NCBI GenBank assembly: GCA_040510075.1
Contig: JBEVJT010000268.1
Location: 1 to 11,356, forward strand
Direction of reading: 5' to 3'
From: VAZQ01 sp040510075
GTDB taxonomy: Bacteria > Pseudomonadota > Alphaproteobacteria > Rhizobiales > Xanthobacteraceae
DNA length: 11,356 nt
Shown here: in pieces, positions 1 to 6,900 of the stretch
Position numbering within the stretch: position 1 is the first letter of the stretch
How the letters are laid out: each line of letters opens with the position of its first letter
Translations under genes and position numbers: made by a program
Notes under the pieces: model-generated
Seen by the model: the letters and a program-made list of their open reading frames with translations, nothing else
Database searches by the model: none
Told to the model about the DNA's origin: nothing

Positions 1-20
1 CAGTTCGGGGTCCCGAGCTG
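1..20. repeat. Near-perfect inverted repeat at the window edge
   Basis: The arms CAGTTCGGG (1-9) and CCCGAGCTG (12-20) pair over nine positions with one G-T wobble around a 2-nt centre. No T-run follows on the + strand. It may be the last part of a larger palindrome or of a terminator for a gene left of the window, which cannot be judged because the sequence starts here. No coding region is convincing between 1 and 252. Confidence 0.35.
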
Positions 21-51
21 TTCCGACTCTGTTGGGGCCATCAGGCGTCGC

Positions 52-74
52 TGCGTTAAGCAATAATTAACGCA
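52..74. promoter_or_regulatory. Perfect CtrA-type box in an inverted repeat
   Basis: TGCGTTAA (52-59), a 7-nt spacer and TTAACGCA (67-74) form an exact 8-bp inverted repeat. The core is TTAA-N7-TTAAC (56-71), which matches the full recognition consensus of CtrA, the alphaproteobacterial cell-cycle response regulator. It lies about 180 bp before the start of the L,D-transpeptidase gene. Because it is nearly symmetrical it could also serve a divergent gene left of the window. Two GANTC sites, the CcrM methylation target, flank it at 25-29 and 80-84, and a third is at 203-207. That CtrA binds here is inferred from the motif only. Confidence 0.6.
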
Positions 75-252
75 CGGGCGAGTCATTCAGGCCCGTGAGC
101 GCAACTGCGGCTTTCCTGCAACACTATGCAAATACTATGGAATCCGGCCCCCATATAGCTGGAAGTAACCCATCGTTTTAGCTAATTGAGAGTAGATAAA
201 ATGAGTCGAACGCCAGATTTCGACGCGCCACATAGCGGCAAGAGGGGGAGCT

Positions 253-927
253 ATGGCGATCCGGGGGACCGCACTTCTATTGATCGGGTTGATGCTCGGT
301 GGGTGCATGCAGGCAACCATCGATCCTGCGAGTGACGCGAATCTCACGCCGCGCGATCGCAAGTTGTTGGCCAATGCGCCTTATGCGCGCGTGGCGCCGC
401 CACCGCAGTACCAGCGCAGCATCGTGCAATACCATCGCAAGGAGGCGCCGGGATCGATCGTCATCGATACCGATGCGCGCTACCTCTATTACGTCCTCGC
501 TGACAACAGGGCGATCCGATACGGAGTTACCGTCGGCGAGGAGGCACTCTCCTGGTATGGCATCGCCAAGGTGGGCCGCAAGGAAGAGTGGCCGACCTGG
601 ACCCCCACGGCAGAGATCAAGCGCCGCTTGGGGAACATCCCCGATCATATGGAGGGTGGGCCACATAACCCGATGGGAGCGCGCGGCATCTATCTTTATC
701 AGGGCAGTAAGGACACGCTGTTCCGCATCCACGGAACCAACCAGCCTGAACTCATCGGACAAGCGATTTCCTCGGGTTGTATCCGGATGACGAACGAGGA
801 CGTGATCGACCTTTACAATCGCGTGAAAACGGGCGCGATCGTTGTGGTGCTTGCGCCAAATCAAGGAGACTCCCCGTTCAATCCGCGCGTGGCAAACGCT
901 GCCGGGATCTGGGAGCGAAGCTACTAA
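253..927 (+). CDS. L,D-transpeptidase (YkuD family), lipoprotein
   Basis: This 224-aa protein is predicted to form 3-3 peptidoglycan cross-links or attach proteins to peptidoglycan in the periplasm. Residues 1-18 form a lipoprotein signal ending in the lipobox L-G-G-C, with C18 as the lipidated cysteine. The YkuD domain covers roughly residues 67-200 and holds the family signature: H160-G-T, then S174-G-C176-I-R178-M, with C176 as the nucleophile. The length is ordinary for the single-domain ErfK/YbiS/YcfS/YnhG-type proteins of alphaproteobacteria. The start is chosen for a strong ribosome binding site (AGAGGGGGAG, 241-250) two bases before the ATG, with its GGGGG core slightly further off, and for the signal peptide beginning at once. 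The gene is transcribed alone: a hairpin terminator follows and the next gene converges. A CtrA-type box upstream suggests cell-cycle control. Enzyme class is clear; the exact cross-link or protein substrate is not. Confidence 0.93.
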   Translation: MAIRGTALLLIGLMLGGCMQATIDPASDANLTPRDRKLLANAPYARVAPPPQYQRSIVQYHRKEAPGSIVIDTDARYLYYVLADNRAIRYGVTVGEEALSWYGIAKVGRKEEWPTWTPTAEIKRRLGNIPDHMEGGPHNPMGARGIYLYQGSKDTLFRIHGTNQPELIGQAISSGCIRMTNEDVIDLYNRVKTGAIVVVLAPNQGDSPFNPRVANAAGIWERSY

Positions 928-953
928 GCTACTGAGTAATCGAGGGGGCCGGG

Positions 954-994
954 AACGGCGCCGGACTGGGGGGTCCGGCGCCGTTTCATTTTGG
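954..994 (+). terminator. Rho-independent terminator after the L,D-transpeptidase gene
   Basis: A perfect 12-bp stem, AACGGCGCCGGA (954-965) with TCCGGCGCCGTT (974-985), encloses an 8-nt loop and runs directly into the T-rich tract TTTCATTTT. It starts 26 bp after the stop codon. The stem is strong, and the T-tract on the + side makes it an intrinsic terminator for the transpeptidase gene. Confidence 0.85.
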
Positions 995-1009
995 CTAGGG
1001 TATTTTGTG

Positions 1010-1058
1010 GAGCATGATCTTTCCCGAAAACCGGTTCCCCCTTTTCGAGCTCATGCCC
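1010..1058. repeat. Rhizobial-type dispersed palindromic element (GAGCATGATC...TTTTCG)
   Basis: The stretch begins GAGCATGATC (1010-1019). It contains CGAAAACCGGTT (1025-1036), then TTTTCG (1042-1047), and ends with TCATGCCC (1051-1058). CGAAAA pairs with TTTTCG and GAGCATGA pairs with TCATGCCC except for one mismatch, so the whole is an imperfect palindrome. From memory, intergenic palindromes with GAGCATGATC ends and a CGAAAACCGGTTxCCxCTTTTCG core are abundant in Bradyrhizobium-like genomes. It lies 6 bp beyond the transaminase stop codon on the minus strand and may also act as its terminator, though no clean T-run follows on that strand. Confidence 0.6.
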
Positions 1059-1064
1059 TGGGCG

Positions 1065-2447
1065 CTAGGCGAGTTGCCGGCTACTCACCCAGGTGATGGT
1101 TCGGTCGAGCGCGCGCGCAAGGCGGGCAAATAATTCGTCGATCTCGGCAGGCGCGATGATGAGCGGCGGGCATATCGAGATCACATCCCCGGCCAGAAAC
1201 CGCACGATCAATCCCTCTTGTTGCGCAAACCTCACCGCTTGCGCAGCCACCCCCGCCTTCGCGTCGAATGATCGTTTGGTCTCTTTGTCGGCAACAAGCT
1301 CGATGCCGCCGACGAGTCCCATACCGCGCGCTTCGCCGACCAGCGGGTGATCGGCAAGCCCTGCGAGTCTCGCCTGGAACTGGGGTGTCTTGCGCGCCGC
1401 CTGCTCTACAATGCGCTCGCGCGCGTAGATTTCCAGCGCCTTGACCGCAACGGCCGCCGACACCGGATGGCCGGAATAGGTGTACCCGTGCGCAAACATG
1501 CCGATCTTTTTGCTCTCTTCGAGCAGGGCACCGTACATGGTTTCCGGAACCGTCACTGCTGATAGTGGGGCGTATCCCGAAGTCAGTGCTTTCGCGATCG
1601 TAATCGAATGTGGTTCGTATCCAAGCGCGCAGCATCCAAAGGGAGTTCCAAGCCGGCCAAAACCGCAGATCACCTCGTCGGAGATCATGTAGATGTCGTA
1701 TTTGCTGCACACCTGCGATATTTCGGCAAAGTAACTGGCGGGCGGCACGATCACTCCGCCCGCACCCATGACCGGTTCGGCAATGAACGCGGCAACCGTC
1801 TCCGGCCCCTCTGCGAGGATGAGCTCTTCGAGCTCGCGCGCCAGTCGCGAGGCAAAATCATTTTCGCTCTCGCCATCGTGAGCGTAGCGATAATGATGCG
1901 GGCAGGACGTGTGGAGAATGCGCGCAATCGGCAAATCGAATTCGCGATGATTATTGACGAGGCCCGTGAGCGAGGCGGCAGCCACCGTGACGCCGTGGTA
2001 TGCGCGGGTGCGGCTGATGATCTTCTTTTTCTCCGGCCGGCCAAGCGCATTGTTCATGTACCACACGAGCTTGACTTGCGTGTCATTGGCCTCGGAGCCT
2101 GAAGAGCAAAAGAAAACCTTGGAAGTTGGTACGGGGGCCATCTCCTTGATGCGCTCGGCGAGTTCGATCGCTGGGTCGTGGCTCAACCCAGTAAAAAGAT
2201 GCGCAAAGGAAAGCTTGCGCATTTGCGCGGCCGCAGCCTCGACGAGCTCTTCGTTGCCGTAGCCCAATGCGGCGCACCATAAGCCGGCCATGCCTTCGAG
2301 ATATGGCCGGCCCTCGGTGTCATAGACGAACACGCCCTTGCCGCGCTCGAGAACGAGTGGCCCGCTTTCTCGCAGCGCGACAAGGTTGGCGTACGGATGC
2401 ACTAGCGTCTCGACATCGCGGGCGGCGACATTGCTGAGCGGCGGCAT
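1065..2447 (-). CDS. Class III PLP-dependent omega-aminotransferase
   Basis: This 460-aa cytoplasmic enzyme is predicted to move an amino group from an omega-amino donor or polyamine to pyruvate or another keto acid. Annotation pipelines often call such proteins 'aspartate aminotransferase family', a misleading name. Fold-type I class III marks are present: S115-S-G-S-E-A-N-D (cofactor phosphate), A149-Y-H-G, D257-E-V-I-C-G-F-G-R with D257 facing the PLP ring nitrogen, K286 in I-A-K-A-L-T-S-G-Y as the Schiff-base lysine, and H327-P in the T-Y-S-G-H-P motif. The length is full for the family. The frame is open further upstream, but the ATG at 2447 has GAGG six bases before it and the homologous start region (H-P-Y-A-N-L near residue 17). 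Its ribosome site lies in the last codons of the extensin-like gene, two bases upstream, so the two are probably translated together. Donor specificity cannot be read from the sequence. Confidence 0.92.
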   Translation of the reverse strand: MPPLSNVAARDVETLVHPYANLVALRESGPLVLERGKGVFVYDTEGRPYLEGMAGLWCAALGYGNEELVEAAAAQMRKLSFAHLFTGLSHDPAIELAERIKEMAPVPTSKVFFCSSGSEANDTQVKLVWYMNNALGRPEKKKIISRTRAYHGVTVAAASLTGLVNNHREFDLPIARILHTSCPHHYRYAHDGESENDFASRLARELEELILAEGPETVAAFIAEPVMGAGGVIVPPASYFAEISQVCSKYDIYMISDEVICGFGRLGTPFGCCALGYEPHSITIAKALTSGYAPLSAVTVPETMYGALLEESKKIGMFAHGYTYSGHPVSAAVAVKALEIYARERIVEQAARKTPQFQARLAGLADHPLVGEARGMGLVGGIELVADKETKRSFDAKAGVAAQAVRFAQQEGLIVRFLAGDVISICPPLIIAPAEIDELFARLARALDRTITWVSSRQLA

Positions 2448-2449
2448 GG

Positions 2450-3280
2450 CTAGCCTCGTGCGGGCCGCGGTCGTGGCAATGGCACGGCGGAAGCAGCAGG
2501 ACTCGCCTCCTCCTCTTCTTCGCGTATTTCCCAGTGGCACATGCGATGCCCTCCCCTGCGTTCGGCGAGATCGACGTGAATATGGTCTTCGTGATAGCCG
2601 TCCGATCCAGGCCCCAGCACCGTCATAAATCGCGAGCAGGTGCGCGCGCGCAGCCGCGCGCGAAACTCTCTATCGAGCCGCAGGTCGGTCAGCCGAACCA
2701 CCCTGCCATTCGCAAGCCCTAGCGAGCGAACGTCCAGCGCATTTGCTTTGCCGTGTTCGGATAACTTCGCGCCAAAGATACGATTGCGGCCCCTGCAATC
2801 GTATGAAGCGTAGTTGTCAATGCTCTTGAGCGCGCTACCGAGCGCGCGCGCGGCTGGTGCAATATCCTGCCGTACCCAGGCGGCGATGACCTCGGCGAAG
2901 CGGCAATTGACTGTTGCAGGCGGCGTCACGGCGACGCGGCTCTTGTCCGGGAGGACAACGGCCTCAAGCTCGACCAGGTCTTCCCCACCGCATTCGCCCG
3001 GCCCCAGGATCGGAGGCAACGAGGGCGCAATGACGAGCTTGTCCGTCAAGCGCAGACGACAGGCGGAAGGTGCCGGCTGATCGGCAGCCGAAGGATTACC
3101 TTCCGGAGGGCGAGGGCGCGGCAAGGGCGTCGTTTGGGCGAGTGCTGATCCGTCAGTCACGAGTGCCATGACGAAGATGACGAGCGCGCTCAGGTGCCCC
3201 ACCGGATCGATATCGGCGCGAATTGCGACCTTAGAACGGCCGGACTGCATGGGCATGCTCAATTGGCTTGCCTGCGCCAT
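2450..3280 (-). CDS. Extensin-like family protein, LAS-type peptidase fold (secreted)
   Basis: The 276-aa product belongs to the bacterial 'extensin-like C-terminal' family, which resembles D-Ala-D-Ala carboxypeptidases of the LAS metallopeptidase group. A hydrophobic segment (about 29-48) ending in S-A-L-A-Q looks like a signal peptide, so the mature protein would be periplasmic or attached to the wall. LAS-like metal motifs are S174-E-H176-G-K-A-N-A-L-D183 and H230-E-D-H233-I-H235-V-D237, so H176, D183 and H235 are candidate zinc ligands. Cysteines at 74, 97, 126, 162, 215 and 248 suggest disulfides. The motif PLPRPRP occurs twice, at 52-58 and 267-273, on either side of the catalytic domain, and an acidic EEEEE run (254-258) precedes the second copy. 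The start is uncertain: no good ribosome site precedes the ATG at 3280, and M10 or M12 are alternatives. The gene is first in a pair with the transaminase. Peptidase activity is inferred from motifs. Confidence 0.85.
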   Translation of the reverse strand: MAQASQLSMPMQSGRSKVAIRADIDPVGHLSALVIFVMALVTDGSALAQTTPLPRPRPPEGNPSAADQPAPSACRLRLTDKLVIAPSLPPILGPGECGGEDLVELEAVVLPDKSRVAVTPPATVNCRFAEVIAAWVRQDIAPAARALGSALKSIDNYASYDCRGRNRIFGAKLSEHGKANALDVRSLGLANGRVVRLTDLRLDREFRARLRARTCSRFMTVLGPGSDGYHEDHIHVDLAERRGGHRMCHWEIREEEEEASPAASAVPLPRPRPARG

Positions 3281-3336
3281 TTCGCTAGATTCTGCTCAAG
3301 AACATAATCGAAAACCCGGATGCAGGAGGACGCGCT
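3281..3336. promoter_or_regulatory. Divergent promoter region
   Basis: Fifty-six bases separate the start of the extensin-like gene (-) from the start of the acyl-CoA synthetase gene (+). The only AT-rich core is at 3301-3310. There CATAAT (3303-3308, +) and TATGTT (minus strand, 3306 to 3301) could be overlapping back-to-back -10 elements. No convincing -35 boxes are visible, so the promoter call rests mainly on gene arrangement. Confidence 0.3.
3324..3330 (+). promoter_or_regulatory. Strong Shine-Dalgarno site that fixes a GTG start
   Basis: AGGAGGA ends six bases before GTG at 3337. The next in-frame ATG (3349) would be 18 bases away, too far for this site. The GTG is therefore the likely start of the acyl-CoA synthetase. 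Confidence 0.85.
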
Positions 3337-4974
3337 GTGCTTGGTTTGATGCAGGATTGGCCATTGCTCTGTCATCGCATACTTGACCATGCGGCTGCCA
3401 ATCATGCCGACCGATCGGTGGTCACCCGCTCCGTTGAAGGCGCAATCCATACGACGAATTACGCCCAGATACGGGCGCGCGCGTTGCGGGTCGCCCAGCG
3501 GCTTGAGCGCGACGGCGTTCGGCTGGGGGACCGTGTCGCCACGCTCGCCTGGAATACCTGGCGTCATTTCGAGGCCTGGTATGGCATCATGGGCATCGGC
3601 GCGATCTATCACACGGTCAATCCGCGGCTGTTCGCCGATCAGATCACCTGGATCATGAACCACGCCGAGGACCGCGTGCTCCTGACCGACCTAACCTTCG
3701 TCCCTCTGCTGGAGAAGATTGCCGACAAGCTTCCTCGCATCGAGCGCTATATCATTCTCACCGATGCGGAGCATATGCCGAAAACGTCGCTCAAGGATGC
3801 GCTGCCCTACGAAGAGTGGATCGGCGCGGTCGACGGCGATTTTGCCTGGAAGACTTTCGATGAGAACACCGCCGCTGGCATGTGCTACACGTCGGGCACC
3901 ACCGGTAATCCAAAGGGCGTGCTCTACTCCCACCGCTCGAACGTCCTGCATGGGCTCATGGCGAACAGTCCCGACGTGAAGGGCCTGTGCTCGCGCGACA
4001 TCGTGCTGCCGGTCGTGCCGATGTTTCATGCAAATGTCTGGACGCTCAACTTTTCCGCGCCCATGGTGGGCGCCTCGTTCGTTTTGCCGGGATGCAAGCT
4101 CGATGGCGCGTCGATATATGAGTTAATGGACCGGTACAAAGTGACGATAAGTGCCGGCGTGCCTACCGTATGGCTGATGCTGTTGCAGCATCTTGCTGCA
4201 ACCGGGAACAAGCTGCCGTATCTGAAAAAGGTGGTGATCGGCGGCTCCGCCTGCCCCCGCGCGATGACCAAGACTTTTCAGGATGAGTATGGGATCGACG
4301 TCGTGCACGCCTGGGGCATGACGGAGATGAGCCCGCTCGGCACCTGTTGTACCATGAACCCGGAATATGCCGACCTCGATGGCGAAGCCCGCATCGACGT
4401 GCAGCAGTCGCAAGGACATGCTCCCTTCATGGTGGAAATGAAGATCACCGATGATGCGGGGCGGCGGCTTGCCTGGGACGGCAATACTTTTGGACGTCTC
4501 AAGGTGCGGGGGCCTGCTGTGGCGCGCGCCTATTTCAAGGAGAATGCGAACATTCTCGATGACGAAGGTTTTTTCGATACCGGCGACATCGCCACCATCG
4601 ACCACCATGGTTACATGCGCATCACCGATCGCGCGAAGGACGTTATCAAGTCAGGCGGGGAGTGGATTTCATCCATCGATATCGAAAACCTGGCGGTGGG
4701 GCATCCCAAGGTAGCGGAAGCCGCGGTCATCGGTGTGAAGCATCCCAAATGGGAAGAGCGGCCCTTGCTCATCATCGTGCTTAAAGAAGGAGTAACTGCA
4801 ACGCGCGAGGAGATCCTCGCCTTCCTGCGCGGCAGGATCGCTAAGTGGTGGTTGCCGGACGAGGTCGTCTTCGTCGACGAGATTCCGCATACGGCGACGG
4901 GAAAAATCCAGAAGACGGCTCTGCGCGAGCGCTTCAGGGACTTTGTGTTATCGGGGGTCGCCGCGGTCTCGTGA
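3337..4974 (+). CDS. AMP-dependent fatty-acyl-CoA synthetase (acyl-activating enzyme)
   Basis: This 545-aa ligase is predicted to activate a carboxylic acid, probably a medium- or long-chain fatty acid, to an acyl-adenylate with ATP and then to the acyl-CoA thioester. Adenylate-forming motifs run in the usual order: the P-loop Y184-T-S-G-T-T-G-N-P-K-G194, W326-G-M-T-E330, F413-D-T-G-D417, the hinge R432 in T-D-R-A-K-D, K438-S-G-G-E-W-I-S, and T521-G-K523-I-Q-K526 with K523 as the catalytic lysine. The domain is complete and of normal length, with no signal peptide, so it acts in the cytoplasm or at the inner membrane face. The overall pattern (Y-H-T-V-N-P-R-L near 91-98, P-M-F-H-A-N-V-W near 228-235) matches the fatty-acid ligase branch that includes AlkK-like enzymes. 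Translation starts at GTG behind a strong ribosome site. No beta-oxidation genes are adjacent in this window, and the chain-length preference is unknown. Confidence 0.93.
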   Translation: MLGLMQDWPLLCHRILDHAAANHADRSVVTRSVEGAIHTTNYAQIRARALRVAQRLERDGVRLGDRVATLAWNTWRHFEAWYGIMGIGAIYHTVNPRLFADQITWIMNHAEDRVLLTDLTFVPLLEKIADKLPRIERYIILTDAEHMPKTSLKDALPYEEWIGAVDGDFAWKTFDENTAAGMCYTSGTTGNPKGVLYSHRSNVLHGLMANSPDVKGLCSRDIVLPVVPMFHANVWTLNFSAPMVGASFVLPGCKLDGASIYELMDRYKVTISAGVPTVWLMLLQHLAATGNKLPYLKKVVIGGSACPRAMTKTFQDEYGIDVVHAWGMTEMSPLGTCCTMNPEYADLDGEARIDVQQSQGHAPFMVEMKITDDAGRRLAWDGNTFGRLKVRGPAVARAYFKENANILDDEGFFDTGDIATIDHHGYMRITDRAKDVIKSGGEWISSIDIENLAVGHPKVAEAAVIGVKHPKWEERPLLIIVLKEGVTATREEILAFLRGRIAKWWLPDEVVFVDEIPHTATGKIQKTALRERFRDFVLSGVAAVS

Positions 4975-5110
4975 CGCAGCGCCTCGATTGCCTCTCCTGA
5001 GCTTCGAACCGGCGTCCCGCTCCACAATCGCACTCGGAATGGTATTGCAACACTTCCCTGGCTCGCTTGCCGCGATTTTGCTGCGAAGTGCGGGCACCAC
5101 TGCCTCATAA

Positions 5111-6004
5111 ATGGCCAAGCGCTACATCCATTCCGAACCGACCTCTCGTCTTGCCGTCTGGGCGCGACGCATCGCAGGATTTGCATTCGCGGCTACTTTT
5201 CTGGCCGTGCTCATCGTGCGCTCCGGCATATTGGAGATCAAACCGGCGCTCGCGACCTTTGCCGGCGCGCTCGCAATTGCGGTCGTAGCACTACTGGTCG
5301 CCGTTGCGGCTCTCATCGCAATCTGGATGGAAGGCCTCGCCGGATTGGGCGCGGCCTTATCCGCCATGGCCATCTCCTTCGCACTCCTGGCCTATCCGGC
5401 CTATCTCGGTGTGCGCGCTTACCGGCTGCCTTGGATCTACGACGTCACGACCGATCCAATCGACCCGCCGAAGTACGAGGCGCTTGGCCGCGCGCGGCCG
5501 CGCGACGCCAATCCCGTGACCTATGCGGGTCTTTACGCGGCCGAGCAGCAGCGCGTCGCCTATCCGGACATCGGGCCGCTTGGCACGAACGCCAATGTGC
5601 AATCCGCATATCGCGCGACGCTCGCGGTGATGAACAAGCACAAGGATTCCTTCTTGGCGCCCTATTGGCGCGTGATCGAGGCGCGCGAGCCCATTACGGG
5701 GCGGCGCGACGGACGCATCGAAGCGGTGGCCTATTCGTCATTCATGGGCTTTCGCGACGACGTCTCGGTGCGCGTTCGCGAGGAGCCGGACGGCGCGCGC
5801 ATCGATGCGCGCTCTTCGTCGCGCTACGGCTCCTTCGATTTCGGCACCAATGCCTCGCGTATCCGCCGGCTGATGAACGACATCGAGGACGCCATTCGTT
5901 CGCAGAAGACGGAACGTGAGCGCCCGCGGGCGGCAAGCCCCCCGCCCAAGGGAAAGAAGACCACCGCAGGCAAGAAAGAGCAGCCTAATCAGGCGAGACG
6001 ATAG
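5111..6004 (+). CDS. DUF1499 domain membrane protein
   Basis: The 297-aa protein has an N-terminal membrane part with three hydrophobic segments (about 20-38, 46-73 and 76-97). A DUF1499 domain follows at about 107-262, recognisable by D-V-T-T-D-P-I-D-P-P (111-120), Y151-P-D, the G-R-I-E-A-V-A (201-207) stretch, G213-F-R-D-D-V-S-V-R and I231-D-A-R-S-S-S-R-Y-G. A basic, proline- and lysine-rich tail (266-297) ends the protein. The family is common in alphaproteobacteria and has no firmly assigned function; some members are annotated only by the domain. The start is well bounded, since a TAA stop lies directly before the ATG in the same frame, but no clear ribosome site is visible. It sits 136 bp after the acyl-CoA synthetase on the same strand, with no clear terminator between them. 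Its last 16 bp overlap the end of the convergent hydrolase gene. Confidence 0.87.
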   Translation: MAKRYIHSEPTSRLAVWARRIAGFAFAATFLAVLIVRSGILEIKPALATFAGALAIAVVALLVAVAALIAIWMEGLAGLGAALSAMAISFALLAYPAYLGVRAYRLPWIYDVTTDPIDPPKYEALGRARPRDANPVTYAGLYAAEQQRVAYPDIGPLGTNANVQSAYRATLAVMNKHKDSFLAPYWRVIEAREPITGRRDGRIEAVAYSSFMGFRDDVSVRVREEPDGARIDARSSSRYGSFDFGTNASRIRRLMNDIEDAIRSQKTERERPRAASPPPKGKKTTAGKKEQPNQARR

Positions 6005-6900
6005 CGGGCTTCGGCTGCGCTTCTTCCGTCGCTGAGCACAACACCGCGTTCGAGCAAATCCTCGAGATGCGCAAGGACCGAGAGTCCGGCCGCGTGCACG
6101 AGCCGCGGATCAAGCCCGATATAGACCGCTCGCACACTAGTCGGGATATCGGCATCGCCCTTGCCCAGGCGGTGGAGACTCGATGCCTCACGCGCCTGGC
6201 GGTGACGAATATCGTGCTGCACGAAACGGGGCGCGTCGCGCACGGCGCCGCCGTGCCCGGGCAGGTATATCGGCTCGCTCCGGCGCACGAGCTTCTCCAA
6301 CGAGGCCACGTAATCGCGCATGCACCCATCTGGCGGCGCTACGACTGGTGTCGACCAAGCCATCACATGGTCGCCCGAGAACAACAATTTCGGTTCCCGC
6401 AGCGCGTAGGCCATGTGATTTGCCGTGTGCCCCGGGGTGGCCACTGCCTCGATCGTCCAATCGGCACCGCGCACAATCTCGCCATCGGCAAGCATGCGAT
6501 CGGGCCTGAACCCGACATCATTGCTCGCCTCAAGACGCGCCGTCTCACCGACGTGGAGCGGGCGCGCCGGTCGATGCGGCCCCTGCGCGAGCACAAGCGC
6601 GCCGGTTGCCGCCTTGATGCGAGCAGCGGCGGGCGAATGATCGCGATGCGTGTGGGTAACGAAAACATGCGTGACCGTTTCACCCCGCACGGCATCGAGC
6701 AAAGCCCCGATATGGCGCTCGTCGAGGGGCCCCGGATCGATGATCGCGACGTTCCCGCGCCCGACAATGTAGGAAACTGTGCCCTTGAACGTGAATGGGC
6801 TCGGATTGTTCGCCAGGAGCCGCCGCACACCCGGCATCACCTCCTCCGGAACCCCAGGCGCGAGATCGAATTGTTTGTCGAACGGAACGTCGTCGCTCAT
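5989..6900 (-). CDS. MBL-fold metallo-hydrolase (LACTB2-like)
   Basis: This 303-aa soluble protein carries the metallo-beta-lactamase fold: H83-T-H-R-D-H88, G157-H158-T, S175-G-D177-H and G215-H216-G supply the usual binuclear metal ligands. After the MBL domain (about 30-220) the remaining C-terminal 80 residues, with the D-I-R-H-R-Q-A-R-E (230-238) stretch, fit the small winged-helix-like domain of LACTB2-type hydrolases. Members of this group act on diverse esters, thioesters or nucleic acids, so the substrate is not predictable. The frame opens at 6975, but the ATG at 6900 is preferred because the conserved protein begins there; an AGG lies ten bases before it. It follows the CNB-domain gene by 89 bp on the same strand and may share its transcript. 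Its stop codon lies inside the end of the DUF1499 gene. Confidence 0.9.
   Translation of the reverse strand: MSDDVPFDKQFDLAPGVPEEVMPGVRRLLANNPSPFTFKGTVSYIVGRGNVAIIDPGPLDERHIGALLDAVRGETVTHVFVTHTHRDHSPAAARIKAATGALVLAQGPHRPARPLHVGETARLEASNDVGFRPDRMLADGEIVRGADWTIEAVATPGHTANHMAYALREPKLLFSGDHVMAWSTPVVAPPDGCMRDYVASLEKLVRRSEPIYLPGHGGAVRDAPRFVQHDIRHRQAREASSLHRLGKGDADIPTSVRAVYIGLDPRLVHAAGLSVLAHLEDLLERGVVLSDGRSAAEARYRLA

Noticed and set aside
25..207. Cluster of three GANTC sites as a methylation-controlled promoter
   Set aside because: GANTC also occurs at several places inside genes of this window, so three in about 250 bp is only weakly unusual. It is kept as context for the CtrA box, not as a separate claim.
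135..374. 79-codon minus-strand frame in the first intergenic region
   Set aside because: It overlaps the transpeptidase start, has no ribosome site or recognisable feature, and competes with a regulatory region.
277..864. 195-codon minus-strand frame
   Set aside because: It is the mirror of the L,D-transpeptidase gene, with no domain and no sensible start.
2448..2540. 31-residue extension of the transaminase
   Set aside because: It overlaps the end of the extensin-like gene. The extra residues are arginine- and glycine-rich and unlike the family, and the ATG at 2447 has a well-spaced GAGG.
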